Shown piece after piece: positions 34,911-44,800 of a DNA stretch of 64,000 nt. The DNA is from Octadecabacter dasysiphoniae (GTDB lineage: Bacteria; Pseudomonadota; Alphaproteobacteria; Rhodobacterales; Rhodobacteraceae), in assembly GCF_021532615.1 (NCBI RefSeq), contig NZ_JAKGAQ010000003.1, positions 1 through 64,000 of the forward strand, read 5' to 3'. The notes beneath the pieces were generated by a model. That model was not told the DNA's origin. It did not search any database and was given only the letters and a program-made list of their open reading frames with translations. Each line of letters begins with the position of its first letter. Position 1 is the first letter of the stretch. Made by a program: the position numbers and the translations under genes.

Positions 34911-34984
34911 TTGCCAATTTTCAGGGAAAAGTAAGCCTTGTCAGAAGGTTAATATTTTTCATATATTAAAATTGATTTTCAAAA

Positions 34985-35839
34985 GTGGAAAAAATAATGG
35001 CTGATGATCCTCAGAACTTCCCGACGCGGGCCCGTGGGCGGCCCAAAGCATGGGTGGATAAGACGGATCAGAACACCATTAAATCACTGGACCGTGCCCT
35101 GATTGTTCTGGCCCGATTGGGCGACATGGAAGAAGCCACGCTGAGCGAACTTGCCAGTGATTTGGGCCAATCTGCCGCCACGATTTACCGCGTCTTGACG
35201 ACCTATCAGTCCCACGGATTTACCGAGTTTGATGACGCGCGGCAGGTTTGGTCTGTGGGGGCGGGGGCGTTTTTGACGGGCGCGAAATTCTTGCGGCGCA
35301 CATCGTTGGTGGAACGCGCGCGGCCGCATTTGCGCAGCCTGATGGAGGCGACGGGGGAGACGGCGAACTTGGGCGTGGCCAAAGACGACAACGTGCTGTT
35401 CCTGTCGCAGGCCGAAACCCACCACGCGATCCGTGCGTTTTTTCCGCCCGGTACGCTTTCGCCCATGCATGCGTCGGGGATCGGTAAGGCACTGTTGGCG
35501 CAGTGGCCGCACACGCGGGTTGAGGGGCTGTTTGCCGCCCGCACGCCCGAGATGTTCACCGAACATACGCTGGTCACGCCAGACGCCTTGCAGCATGATC
35601 TGCACAAGACGCGGCAGCGTGGCTATTCCTTTGACGCAGAAGAAAAAAACATCGGCATGCGTTGCATCGCGGCCCCTGTCTTTGACGTCGCGGGGGAGGC
35701 CGTGGCGGGGCTGTCTATTTCGGGCCCGGTGGCGCGGGTGACGGATGCCAAGATCGTTGAAATGGGCGCTGCGGTGCGCGCTGAGGCCGATGCGTTGACC
35801 TTGGAATTGGGCGGTGTCGTGGTGGCGGCGTCGTCGTGA
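34985..35839 (+). CDS. bhcR: IclR-family regulator BhcR
   Basis: This is 284 residues. It has an N-terminal winged helix (SLDRALIVLARLGDMEEATL, SDLGQSAATIYRVLTTYQSH, about 35-85) and a C-terminal GAF-like effector domain (LMEATGETANLGVAKDDNVL, SPMHASGIGKALLAQWP, GMRCIAAPVFDVAGEAVAGL). It is divergent from the bhc operon. In Paracoccus this regulator controls bhcABCD according to glyoxylate. The start at 34985 (MEKIM) was kept; a second ATG at 34997 (MADDPQ) is equally placed for ribosome binding. The gene ends one base before the convergent ureidoglycine aminohydrolase gene. Confidence 0.93.
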   Translation: MEKIMADDPQNFPTRARGRPKAWVDKTDQNTIKSLDRALIVLARLGDMEEATLSELASDLGQSAATIYRVLTTYQSHGFTEFDDARQVWSVGAGAFLTGAKFLRRTSLVERARPHLRSLMEATGETANLGVAKDDNVLFLSQAETHHAIRAFFPPGTLSPMHASGIGKALLAQWPHTRVEGLFAARTPEMFTEHTLVTPDALQHDLHKTRQRGYSFDAEEKNIGMRCIAAPVFDVAGEAVAGLSISGPVARVTDAKIVEMGAAVRAEADALTLELGGVVVAASS

Positions 35840-36658
<819 letters not shown>

Positions 36659-36733
36659 ACCTCTAACGTAGACGACGCGACGCTAAGGCCAAGTGAGGAA
36701 CGCGCTGACACTCTCGTTTGAAAAGATTGATAA

Positions 36734-37399
36734 TCATTTAAGCCAGCGTTCCATAGCTGCGCGGGTTGCCTTTGGTTGTTCAAGGGATGGCAGGTGGCCT
36801 GCGTTTTTGATGACCTCAAGCGTGGCGTTGGGGATCAGGTCTGCCATCAGCGTGTGACGGTGCAGGGGGCATAGGCGGTCGTGCTCACCCGTTAGGATCA
36901 GGGTGGGTTTTTGCCATGTGGACAGCGTGGTTTTCTGGTCGGGGCGGGTTTGTAGGGCGCGGGACTGGCGCACGAATACGTCCGGCCCGAGGGTAAGCGC
37001 CATGTCCATGCACAGATCCAGAACGGCGGCGCGGTTTGGGCCATCACATAGGTAATTCGGCTTCATCTCATCGCGCATCACGGATTTGAGGTGCCCGCTG
37101 ACGGCCTTGTCGATCTGGGGTTCGCGCAGGGCCTTTATTTTATCGCTTTCGGCTTCGCAATTTGTGTCCATCAGGGCTAGGCGGGTGACGCGTTCGGGGG
37201 CTTGGCGAATGACCTCCATCGCGATGATGCCGCCCATGGACAGACCCCCAAGGGCAAAGGTTGCGGGGGCGTTGTTGAGGACGTCCGCGGCGATTGCCTC
37301 AACCGTGTCGTGGTCTGTGATGGGCAGGCAGATATGGGGCGGCATGTGGTCAAACAGCCGCCCGTCGCACATCATTCCCGCGAGCAAAACAAGGGTCAT
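36734..37399 (-). CDS. Alpha/beta hydrolase
   Basis: This is 221 residues with an alpha/beta hydrolase fold: nucleophile elbow GGLSMGG (Ser54), acid after the strand TLILTGEHDRLCP, and the catalytic His in KNAGHLPSLEQP. The substrate is not predictable; the family includes esterases and C-C hydrolases. Its start overlaps the stop of the MetE-like gene by 4 bp, so they form a two-gene unit. It is probably linked with the catabolic operon upstream. Confidence 0.85.
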   Translation of the reverse strand: MTLVLLAGMMCDGRLFDHMPPHICLPITDHDTVEAIAADVLNNAPATFALGGLSMGGIIAMEVIRQAPERVTRLALMDTNCEAESDKIKALREPQIDKAVSGHLKSVMRDEMKPNYLCDGPNRAAVLDLCMDMALTLGPDVFVRQSRALQTRPDQKTTLSTWQKPTLILTGEHDRLCPLHRHTLMADLIPNATLEVIKNAGHLPSLEQPKATRAAMERWLK

Positions 37400-38520
37400 T
37401 TGACCTGTGCGGCGCCCTGTGAAAGCGCGCTGAGTTTTGCATATGCGATTTCAGGATCGACCGCGCCAAAGCCCGCGAACGTGCCAAAGCCGCAGTCTGA
37501 CCCTGCTATCACACGATCATGCCCAACGATGTTAACGAAGCGTTCGATGCGCTGTTGCACAAGATCGGGGTGTTCGACGAAGTTTGACGTTGTATCCACG
37601 ACGCCGGGCACAAGGATTTTGTTGTCCGGGATGTCTGCGGCGCGATCACGAAATACCGCCCATTCGTGGCCGTGGCGGGGGTTGGATGTTTCAAACAACA
37701 GATAGTTGGCGTTGGTGGACATCAGGGTGTCGAACATCTTGGCCATGGGGATGTCGCAGACGTGCGGACCTTCGTAATTGCCCCAACAAATGTGGACGCG
37801 CACGCGGGCGGGATCGATGCCATCAAGCGCGTGATTAAGCGCCTCAACATGGCTGGCGGCGATTTTCAGGAATTCATCATCGCTGAGGTCATTGAACAGC
37901 ATGTGACGCGACAGCGCGAGGTCGGGACAATCGAGCTGAACATCAAGGCCCGCGTCGACGATTGTGCGGTATTCGTCGCGCATCGCATCAGCCAGTGCGG
38001 CAAGGTATTCTTCGCGGGTGGCATAGAAATCGTTTTGCAAAAACAAGGATATAACACCGGGGGAGGCCGCGTTCATAAAGCCGCGTTCGATGCCTTGTTC
38101 GGCCATGCCCGCGCGCAGGTTGGCGATGTCTTTTTCCAGCTCTCCCTGGCCTTTGGATTTGACCGCACCGACGCACATGGGGCGGGCGTATTGGGGGGTG
38201 CCGCCATCATCCGCAAGGCGTTTGAGGAAGGTCGGGAACTGCTTGAGGTCGGCGGGTGCATTGCGCGGGCTGTCGCCGTCAAATCCGGTGTAGCGGTCTT
38301 TGACATAGGTGGCGTAGCTGATTTTCGAAGTCTCGCCGTCGGACACGATATTGACGCCCGCCGCGGCCTGTTTGGCGACGGTTTGCGACACCGCTTTGGT
38401 CATACATGCGTCAAATTCTGCGGTGTCGTAGTCTTTGCCGTTTTCGCGGGCGAAGATGAAATCGACGACGTCTTGGGTGCGGGGCAGGGACCCGACGTGA
38501 GAGGTTAAAATCTTGGACAT
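37396..38520 (-). CDS. MetE C-terminal-domain-like (cobalamin-independent methionine synthase family) protein
   Basis: This is 374 residues of the UROD/MetE-like barrel: N-terminal TSHVGSLPRTQDVVDF, the DGETSKISYATYVK region, VQLDCPDLALSRH, the zinc-site-like VRVHICWGNYEGPHVCDIPM (His and Cys), and SDCGFGTFAGFG near the end, corresponding to the second Zn Cys. It lacks the MetE N-terminal domain. Such stand-alone members are often catabolic methyl- or substrate-transfer enzymes rather than true methionine synthases. It is translationally coupled to the downstream hydrolase and preceded by an unusual 11-bp tandem repeat. The exact substrate is unknown. Confidence 0.85.
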   Translation of the reverse strand: MSKILTSHVGSLPRTQDVVDFIFARENGKDYDTAEFDACMTKAVSQTVAKQAAAGVNIVSDGETSKISYATYVKDRYTGFDGDSPRNAPADLKQFPTFLKRLADDGGTPQYARPMCVGAVKSKGQGELEKDIANLRAGMAEQGIERGFMNAASPGVISLFLQNDFYATREEYLAALADAMRDEYRTIVDAGLDVQLDCPDLALSRHMLFNDLSDDEFLKIAASHVEALNHALDGIDPARVRVHICWGNYEGPHVCDIPMAKMFDTLMSTNANYLLFETSNPRHGHEWAVFRDRAADIPDNKILVPGVVDTTSNFVEHPDLVQQRIERFVNIVGHDRVIAGSDCGFGTFAGFGAVDPEIAYAKLSALSQGAAQVK

Positions 38521-38537
38521 GATGGGCCTTTCGGTGC

Positions 38538-38581
38538 GTATGGGTCGGGTATGGGTGCGGTATGGTTCTGGTATGGGTCTG
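38538..38581 (-). repeat. Four tandem 11-bp repeats in the leader of the MetE-like gene
   Basis: Four consecutive units follow the pattern GTATGG(G/T)T followed by three variable bases ending in G, with a strict 11-bp period, 18-61 bp upstream of the MetE-like start. The helical-turn spacing would place all copies on one DNA face, as for cooperative regulator binding. A CATATT, GAAA, AATATG hairpin follows at 38612-38627. Confidence 0.7.
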
Positions 38582-38655
38582 ATCTGGTTAATCTTGGTCG
38601 ATTTTGCGTATCATATTGAAAAATATGCCGTTTCGCGGGATTTGGGCGGGGCGTG

Positions 38656-39621
38656 TTACTCTGTCCACGTGTGGCCGGCCGCATCGCCCGTCGCCACGAC
38701 GTGATACAGCGATGCTTCGCCTGTCATTGAGGGGACCACAGAATGGGCGAGGTTTTCGGGCACGGACATCGTATCGCCGGGCGCGAGGGTGGCTGCGCCG
38801 CCGTCCCACGCGACCTTCCAATGGCCGCGCATGGGCATCAGGACGCTGGGGTATGTGTGGCTGTGTTTGGCGGCGCTGGCGGACCCGCGGGTGATGAAAT
38901 CAACCTCGAACCCGGGCTTGTCGCGCAGCAATCCGGTTTCGCCGATGACGGTGACAGGTTTGCGATCCGCCAGCGCCATCATGTCCCAGTACCGCGCGAC
39001 GTGGTTTGGCAACACGTCTGCGGTCGTGGGTTCGGGCCGCTTGGCGAGGTCTTCGGCGGACATAAGCGGCATGGGCGCCACGCCGTCGGGAAGTTTTTGC
39101 TGGCGCTTGGTGTCATAGAGTTTGCCGTCTTCACCAAGGACAAGCCCGTGTGCGGCGGCGTTTTCAATGACCTGTGGGGCCCACATGACGCCGCCCCCTG
39201 CATCATCGCCGCCAAGCACCGCCATGATCATTCCGTAATCGGTGCCGATGTTTTCAAAGCCGCGAAAGATGCCGGTCGGGATGTTGAAAATATCGCCTTC
39301 TTCCAGCGTGACTTCGCCTGCGTCGCCGTAGCGGCCCCAGAAAAACCGCCATTTGCCCTTTAGAACGAAAAACACTTCGGCGGTGTGGTGATCGTGCAGG
39401 GAATTGGTCACGCGCGGGGGCTGGCCCGCAGCACCAATGTTGAACCCGTGTGGAATTGCGATGTGGACGTGTTGATCAGGCGATTCAGATACGCCGCCGC
39501 CGATGATCGTGAAGTTTTCCTTTTGATCGCTGCCCGGTGTGTGGGCGTCAATGAAGGCGGTTTTGCAGGGCTGCAAATCGCCGTAGCGCACAATGCGGGC
39601 GTCCATGTCTGCGGGGGTCAT
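38656..39621 (-). CDS. Bicupin protein of the SnoaL/HisD catabolic operon
   Basis: This is 321 residues with two cupin halves. The first has SLHDHHTAEVFFVLKGKWRF and EGDIFNIPTGIFRGFENIG; the second has AKHSHTYPSVLMPMRGHWKV and PGDTMSVPENLAHSVVPSM. The His pairs in each half suggest metal binding. I do not recognise a specific subfamily; dioxygenase, isomerase or sugar-processing roles are all possible. Its start overlaps the preceding SnoaL-like gene by 4 bp, and it is the last gene of the seven-gene operon that begins with the ABC ATPase at 45847. Confidence 0.85.
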   Translation of the reverse strand: MTPADMDARIVRYGDLQPCKTAFIDAHTPGSDQKENFTIIGGGVSESPDQHVHIAIPHGFNIGAAGQPPRVTNSLHDHHTAEVFFVLKGKWRFFWGRYGDAGEVTLEEGDIFNIPTGIFRGFENIGTDYGMIMAVLGGDDAGGGVMWAPQVIENAAAHGLVLGEDGKLYDTKRQQKLPDGVAPMPLMSAEDLAKRPEPTTADVLPNHVARYWDMMALADRKPVTVIGETGLLRDKPGFEVDFITRGSASAAKHSHTYPSVLMPMRGHWKVAWDGGAATLAPGDTMSVPENLAHSVVPSMTGEASLYHVVATGDAAGHTWTE

Positions 39622-40625
39622 TGGCCGTCCTTTCCGGTCTGCATCAGGATCTGTTTCCAGATTGCGACTTCGTCATACAGGGCGCATTCGCGGCGGATTG
39701 TTGCGTCTTGCGGGCCGTCTTTGTTTACGAAGGGGCCGTATTCGGCGTGGCACATGCCCATCACGTGCACCTTGGCGCCGGTGGGTTCGCCGAACGATCC
39801 CCAGCCGGAATGGGTGCCATCCAGCGCCCAGCGGATCGCGGCGCGCGGCGGGAGCATGTCGTTGTCCATGCCGATCTGGTGGTGGATCGTGAATTTAGCG
39901 TCCGGGAACGAGGACCGCAGGCCGAGCCAGAATTTTGTAACCGTATCATGGGAATAGGCATGGATGCCGCCTGCGTAATCACAGCCCACGGCGCGGTCGT
40001 AGTCTTTGGCGATGACTTGGAAATCCATATTCATGATCTGGTGCAGGGTGTCGGCGTAGCGCTGGCCCCACGTGTTGTCGTTGCCTTTGGAATTGTATCC
40101 GCCGTCGATGTCCTGATCGGGGGTGAAGGGGCGGGAACAGCTGTCTGGCCCGCCTTCGGCATCGATAAGCGCGGCGGCGTAATCCGCCGGATCAAAGCCA
40201 AGCTGACGCACGATGCCGCCGTAATCGCGGATCAGCCATTCATCATAGATGCAGTCGTTTTTGGCGGCGCAATCGGCGATCACGCGGGCATTCCAGGGTT
40301 TGCCCGTCGCGGGGCCGAATTGGCCGTCGCGGGTGTGGGTCGCGCGGGTGTTGAGCCGATGCGAGCTGAGAAGGCCGAAGTCAGGATCGTCAGACCAGAT
40401 CACATCATCGGCGAGCAATTCACGGTCGGGAAATTCATTGATCGTCGCCATCGTGGACGCCATGACAGCCGCGTTGCCCCGCTGGATGCCCATGGGCGAG
40501 CGCACGACGATATCCTTGGCGTAATAGTCGTGCAGGGTGCCGACGCCGCGATCTTCCCAGATTTCTTTGGTGATGCCGATGATGTAGTCGGGGAAATCTT
40601 TCCAGCGGTTTGAAAAACCCTTCAT
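39618..40625 (-). CDS. Tandem SnoaL-like (NTF2-fold) protein, paralogue 1
   Basis: This is 335 residues with two SnoaL/NTF2-type halves: about 10-140 (GVGTLHDYYAKDIVVRSPMG, AVMASTMATINEFPDRELLA) and about 200-330 (YAGGIHAYSHDTVTKFWLGL, SSFPDAKFTIHHQIGMDNDM). SnoaL-like folds serve as cyclases, isomerases, dehydratases or hydrolases on small molecules. Two similarly sized relatives are encoded at 42399-43424 and 49348-50358, so this operon uses a small family. It overlaps both neighbours by 4 bp. The substrate is unknown. Confidence 0.8.
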   Translation of the reverse strand: MKGFSNRWKDFPDYIIGITKEIWEDRGVGTLHDYYAKDIVVRSPMGIQRGNAAVMASTMATINEFPDRELLADDVIWSDDPDFGLLSSHRLNTRATHTRDGQFGPATGKPWNARVIADCAAKNDCIYDEWLIRDYGGIVRQLGFDPADYAAALIDAEGGPDSCSRPFTPDQDIDGGYNSKGNDNTWGQRYADTLHQIMNMDFQVIAKDYDRAVGCDYAGGIHAYSHDTVTKFWLGLRSSFPDAKFTIHHQIGMDNDMLPPRAAIRWALDGTHSGWGSFGEPTGAKVHVMGMCHAEYGPFVNKDGPQDATIRRECALYDEVAIWKQILMQTGKDGQ

Positions 40626-41638
40626 TGTCGTTGTCCTTTGGGTGGCAGAGAGGAGCCCCTTTGGATCAAAGGCCCTTCGATTTCAATGGTTTGTGAATAG
40701 GTGTCGCGCCCGTTGATCTGGGCCAGCATGGTGTCCACCGTGGCCTCAACCATGCGGTTGACGGGCTGGCGCATCGTTGTCAGATCATAGGCGGCCCATG
40801 CGGCGAGGGGCACGTCGTCATAGCCGATGATGCTGACGTCGCCGGGGATCGAAAAGCCCATGGTGCGCACGGTGTCCATGACGGCAAAGGCCATGTGATC
40901 GTTGCCTACGAATATCGCGTCGGGGCGGGTTTGGCCCTGCATCATCTGGCGCGCAGAGGCGGCGGCGATGTCGCGTTTGAACATACCGTCGATGATCGCG
41001 AAGGGGGTCAGGCCTGCGTTTTCCATCGCGTCCTCAAACCCTTGTTTGCGGTCGCGCCCCGTGAGGGATCCGCCCCAGCCTGCGATATGGGCGATGCGGG
41101 TGTGTCCGGCGTCTATCAACGCTTGGGTTGCGGTGTGCCCGCCTTTGATGTTGGCGGATGTGACGGACGACAGGCCGCTGTCGGGTTGGCCACGGTTAAA
41201 CAGGACCACGGGGATGCCAGCGCCGTGGCACAGTTCCGCCAGCCCCGATGAAATCGACACAGAGGCGGCGATGATGCCATCGACCTGATAATCCATCAAA
41301 TCCTGCACGACGCCTTCGACGCCTTCGCTGGAATTGGGGATGGTGAACAACAGCACATGGTAGCCTTCGGCCTGAAGGGCGTTTGACAGCCGTTCGAGAG
41401 CTTCAGGGTAGAATTGGTTGTCGAGGTAGGCCACGACCAGCCCGATGATGCGGGATTTTCCGGTGATCATAGCGCGGGCCAGCACGTTGGGACGATAGCC
41501 CAGTTCGGCGGCGGCTTTTTTCACTTTTTCGACCGTGGCGGGGGATGCGGACGCGCCTTTGGTGAACACGCGGCTGACGGCGGACTGGCTGACGCCCGCG
41601 CGTTGGGCCACCTGAAGGGAGGTCACTTTTTGGGGCAT
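40622..41638 (-). CDS. LacI-family repressor of the SnoaL/HisD sugar-type operons
   Basis: This is 338 residues. The LacI helix-turn-helix (VTSLQVAQRAGVSQSAVSRV, FTKGASASP, ELGYRPNVLARAM, about 3-55) is followed by a periplasmic-binding-protein-like effector domain (IIGLVVAYLDNQFYPEALER, FVGNDHMAFAVMDTVRTMG). The ATG at 41638 was selected because it overlaps the SDR stop (TGATG); an upstream in-frame ATG adds only five residues. Two perfect-length LacI-type palindromes lie in the divergent promoter region 45862-46023, which is the expected target. The effector is unknown, probably the transported compound or its catabolite. Confidence 0.92.
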   Translation of the reverse strand: MPQKVTSLQVAQRAGVSQSAVSRVFTKGASASPATVEKVKKAAAELGYRPNVLARAMITGKSRIIGLVVAYLDNQFYPEALERLSNALQAEGYHVLLFTIPNSSEGVEGVVQDLMDYQVDGIIAASVSISSGLAELCHGAGIPVVLFNRGQPDSGLSSVTSANIKGGHTATQALIDAGHTRIAHIAGWGGSLTGRDRKQGFEDAMENAGLTPFAIIDGMFKRDIAAASARQMMQGQTRPDAIFVGNDHMAFAVMDTVRTMGFSIPGDVSIIGYDDVPLAAWAAYDLTTMRQPVNRMVEATVDTMLAQINGRDTYSQTIEIEGPLIQRGSSLPPKGQRQ

Positions 41639-42402
41639 CAATCCGCTGTCCAACCCCCGTCGATCAACAAAGATGTGCCGGTGATCAGGGCTGCGGCGTC
41701 GGATGCCAGAAAGGCAACGGCGCCCATGATATCAGTGACTTCGCCGACGCGGCCGAGTTTGATTTTCTCTTCGATCCAGGCGCGGCGTTCGGGGATGGCG
41801 AGGGTCTGTTCGCCCAGCGGCGTGCGGATGAATGTCGGGCAGATCGTGTTGACGCGGATTTGGTGCGGGCCCCATTCGATGGCCATGGATTTGGTCATCC
41901 CTTCGAGCGCGTGTTTTGTGGCGCAATAGACAGCGCGATCAATGCCGCCCACGTGGCCCATTTGCGAAGAAATGTTCATCAGGCTGCCCGTTTTGCCCGC
42001 CGCGATCAGGCCTTTGGCCACTGCGCGGGTCAGGAAATAGGCCGCCTTGACGTTGAGGTCTGTGACCGTGTCGTAATCATCGATTGTGGTGGCCACAGCC
42101 GGGGAATGGCGGGCAAGTCCGGCGGAGTTTACCAGAATGTCGAACGGGCCATGCTGCGCGATTGCGGCTTCGGTTGATGCGATGTCCGAAATGTCCAGCG
42201 GCAGGGCCGTTGCGCCCCAGCCTTCGTTTGTGAATGCCGCTGCTTGGGCGTGCAGTTTGTCGGCGGTGCGCGCCACAAGGGTCACGTGGGCGCCTGCCTC
42301 GGCCAAGGCAACGGCGCAGCCTTCGCCGATGCCTGACGTGGCCCCGGTGATCAGGGCGCGTTTGCCGGATAGATTGAACGATGGCGTGCGGGGCAGGGTC
42401 AT
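41638..42402 (-). CDS. Short-chain dehydrogenase/reductase
   Basis: This is 254 residues, a classical SDR: TGATSGIGEG cofactor loop (TGxxxGxG), NSAGLA, the catalytic Ser in SLMNISSQMG and the YCATK Tyr-Lys pair, and the C-terminal GTSLLIDGGWTAD. The FLAS-D region is typical of 3-oxoacyl-ACP reductase-like sugar alcohol dehydrogenases. ALVTG-type with Arg after beta 2 (VARTADKL) suggests NADP or NAD use is undecided. It overlaps the tandem SnoaL-like gene by 4 bp and the LacI gene by 1 bp. It is likely to oxidise or reduce an alcohol intermediate of the unknown pathway. Confidence 0.92.
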   Translation of the reverse strand: MTLPRTPSFNLSGKRALITGATSGIGEGCAVALAEAGAHVTLVARTADKLHAQAAAFTNEGWGATALPLDISDIASTEAAIAQHGPFDILVNSAGLARHSPAVATTIDDYDTVTDLNVKAAYFLTRAVAKGLIAAGKTGSLMNISSQMGHVGGIDRAVYCATKHALEGMTKSMAIEWGPHQIRVNTICPTFIRTPLGEQTLAIPERRAWIEEKIKLGRVGEVTDIMGAVAFLASDAAALITGTSLLIDGGWTAD

Positions 42403-43424
42403 GTGAACTGGCTTTCTGGAACGGTGACGGGGCCGATGTTGCGGGCTTTGTTAAATTCGCCCATGCGGGCCAGAACGTCCACGCCGCATTGACGATAAAG
42501 ATCGAGCAGATCGACAAGCACCCAGTTTTCGCGGATCAGCCCGTCTTCCATGCGCCAGAAATCGAGCGAGCGCAGCAGGACTTCGGTGTTTGCGGGGGCG
42601 ATGCCCATCCAGCCGTCATCCGTAATAGTGAGGCGCATGTTGGGCCAGCCTGTTTCGCAGACGTAATCACCTTGGGCGAACCAATGCGACATCAGATCGC
42701 CCATCGCATCAAGTTTGCGGTCCGGCATGGCGCGCAGGAACGGGATTTGGTGCCAGTTGCGAAACCCTGCGATGCCGCGCCCTGTGCCGATGCCCGCGGG
42801 GCCGTACCAGTTGAAACGCGGATGCCAATAGGTTTCCAGATTCATCACCTCTGGCCCGCCCTGCGCGGGGTGTTTGCACAGATCGGTCAGCATGGCGATG
42901 ACGTGATCCATCGTTGCCTGGCCGTCGCCATGGGCTGTGAGGCCGTCTTGCGTCATGGGGGCGGGGGTGCACAGGTATTTGCCAAGCTGCGGGGCCATGG
43001 GCCAAGCGTTCGCCTGCATCATCAATTCGGGAATGTCCCAGATGATCTGGGCTTCGGTGATTTTGCCGCCTTCGAGTTTGAAAAACTCGTGGTAGCGCAT
43101 GTGGGTGAGGTGGCCCGTGGGCGGGATATCAAGCCACGGCCGGATCATCGTGCCCATGTAATTGCCCATGCAGCCGACCCATGTTTGGCCTTCTGGGATG
43201 GTGCCTGACAGTGTGATCATATCGCGGCGTTCAAGGTCTGGCATGGCGTGCAGAAGCGGGGCGTAAAGTGTGTCGTAGACGTGTGCGCCTGTGATCGTGC
43301 CGAAGGGGTGGCACATCTGGATCTTGGCGTCTGGCGCGATGGTTTGGGTGAGCGTTTTGGCGGCCTCGGGTGTGGCGGTCGCGAGGGCCTTTTGGAGGGG
43401 GGCGAGGGCGGGGTGCAGGGTCAC
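42399..43424 (-). CDS. Tandem SnoaL-like protein, paralogue 2
   Basis: This is 341 residues. The GTG at 43424 overlaps the TGA of the HisD-like gene (GTGA) and starts [20 protein letters not shown]; a longer frame exists but begins with Arg/Pro-rich non-coding-like sequence. Two NTF2-like halves are visible ([40 protein letters not shown]). The W(Y/W)GPAGIG loop and the NW(V/I) tail ending DVLARM are shared with paralogue 3 (49348-50358), showing that the two are closer to each other than to paralogue 1. The enzyme activity is unknown. Confidence 0.82.
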   Translation of the reverse strand: MTLHPALAPLQKALATATPEAAKTLTQTIAPDAKIQMCHPFGTITGAHVYDTLYAPLLHAMPDLERRDMITLSGTIPEGQTWVGCMGNYMGTMIRPWLDIPPTGHLTHMRYHEFFKLEGGKITEAQIIWDIPELMMQANAWPMAPQLGKYLCTPAPMTQDGLTAHGDGQATMDHVIAMLTDLCKHPAQGGPEVMNLETYWHPRFNWYGPAGIGTGRGIAGFRNWHQIPFLRAMPDRKLDAMGDLMSHWFAQGDYVCETGWPNMRLTITDDGWMGIAPANTEVLLRSLDFWRMEDGLIRENWVLVDLLDLYRQCGVDVLARMGEFNKARNIGPVTVPESQFT

Positions 43425-44749
43425 TCGGCGGCCTCGCGGTGGGGGGCGCCGGTCCCGTAGGGCACGTTGATCCCGCCGTAACGACGCACGCGGATGTTGC
43501 ATTGCTCCGCGTGGCCGACGAACCCTTCGAGCATGCACAGACGCGACCCGTATTCACCGACCAATGTTGCGGCCTCATCCGTGATGATTTTTTGATAGCT
43601 GTGGGTTTTCAGGTACTTACCAACCCAAAGGCCACCCGTATATCGGCCTGCCTTTTTCGTTGGCAGGGTGTGGTTCGTACCGATGACCTTGTCGCCATTG
43701 GCCACGTTGGTGCGCGCGCCAAGGAACAATGCGCCGTAACACGTCATGTGTTCGAGGAACCAATCGTCGCGGTCAGTCATGACCTGCACGTGTTCGGACG
43801 CGATATCATCGGCCACGGCGAGCATTTCATCGTAGGTGTCGCAGACGATGATTTCGCCGTAGTCTTCCCAGCTTTTGCCAGCGGTGTCGGCGGTGGGGAT
43901 GATTTGAAGGATGCGGTCAATTTCGGCCAGCGTATCATTCGCCAGTTTTTCGGAATTGGTCAGCAGCACGGCGGGGGAGTTGTAGCCGTGTTCGGCCTGA
44001 CCCAACAGATCGGTGGCGCAAAGTTCGCCGTCAACGGTTTCATCGGCGATCACCATGGTTTCGGTGGGGCCTGCGAACAGATCAATGCCGACGCGGCCGA
44101 ACAGCTGACGTTTCGCTTCAGCGACAAACGCGTTTCCGGGGCCGACGAGCATATGGACTGGATCAATCGTTTCGGTGCCGATGGCCATGGCGCCGATGGC
44201 CTGAATGCCGCCCATGACGTAGATTTCATGCGCGCCGCCAAGATGCATGGCGGCAATCACGGCCGGGTTTGGTTCGCCTTTGAACGGCGGGGTGCAGGCG
44301 ATGATGCGCGGGACTTTGGCGACGGATGCTGTGGCCACGGACATGTGCGCGCTGGCGACCATCGGGAATTTGCCGCCCGGAACGTAGCAACCGACCGATT
44401 GTACGGGGATGTTTTTGTGGCCCAGAATGACGCCCGGCATGGTTTCGATTTCGATGTCCAACATGCTGTCTCTTTGCGCTTGGGCAAAGTTTCGAACCTG
44501 TTCTTGTGCGAATTTGATATCTGCCATTTCGCGCGGTGTGACTTTTACCATCAAATCCGCGATTTCATCGTCGGTAAGGCGATAGGTCGGGCGGTCGTAA
44601 TTGTCGAACTTGATGCAGAGTTCACGCACCACCGCATCGCCGCCCTTTTCGATCTGGGCCAGCGTGTCTTCTACGACGGCGCGTGTCTTGGCGTCATCTT
44701 CTGCGCGGGCTTCTTGGGAGCGGGCGGTTTTCAGGTGGCGAATGGTCAT
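43421..44749 (-). CDS. HisD-family dehydrogenase, catabolic type (HpsN-like)
   Basis: This is 442 residues of the histidinol dehydrogenase family. The family core is present: [18 protein letters not shown] (NAD loop), [32 protein letters not shown], a Zn-ligand Gln/His in [17 protein letters not shown] and the C-terminal [17 protein letters not shown]. The location in a LacI-controlled transport operon, not with his genes, indicates a catabolic dehydrogenase; the sulfopropanediol dehydrogenase HpsN is the best-known member of this group. Calling it histidinol dehydrogenase would be misleading. The start at 44749 ([10 protein letters not shown]) follows a good GAGGAGT ribosome site. Confidence 0.88.
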   Translation of the reverse strand: MTIRHLKTARSQEARAEDDAKTRAVVEDTLAQIEKGGDAVVRELCIKFDNYDRPTYRLTDDEIADLMVKVTPREMADIKFAQEQVRNFAQAQRDSMLDIEIETMPGVILGHKNIPVQSVGCYVPGGKFPMVASAHMSVATASVAKVPRIIACTPPFKGEPNPAVIAAMHLGGAHEIYVMGGIQAIGAMAIGTETIDPVHMLVGPGNAFVAEAKRQLFGRVGIDLFAGPTETMVIADETVDGELCATDLLGQAEHGYNSPAVLLTNSEKLANDTLAEIDRILQIIPTADTAGKSWEDYGEIIVCDTYDEMLAVADDIASEHVQVMTDRDDWFLEHMTCYGALFLGARTNVANGDKVIGTNHTLPTKKAGRYTGGLWVGKYLKTHSYQKIITDEAATLVGEYGSRLCMLEGFVGHAEQCNIRVRRYGGINVPYGTGAPHREAAE

Positions 44750-44800
44750 CGGGACTCCTCGGGCGTGAGTGGGCTGCAAGTTGGTGGAGGCCGGCGGGTT

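Noticed and set aside
43421..44749. Reading the HisD-like gene as histidine biosynthesis
   Set aside because: No other his genes are near; it lies in a LacI-controlled transport operon with dehydrogenases, fitting a catabolic paralogue.
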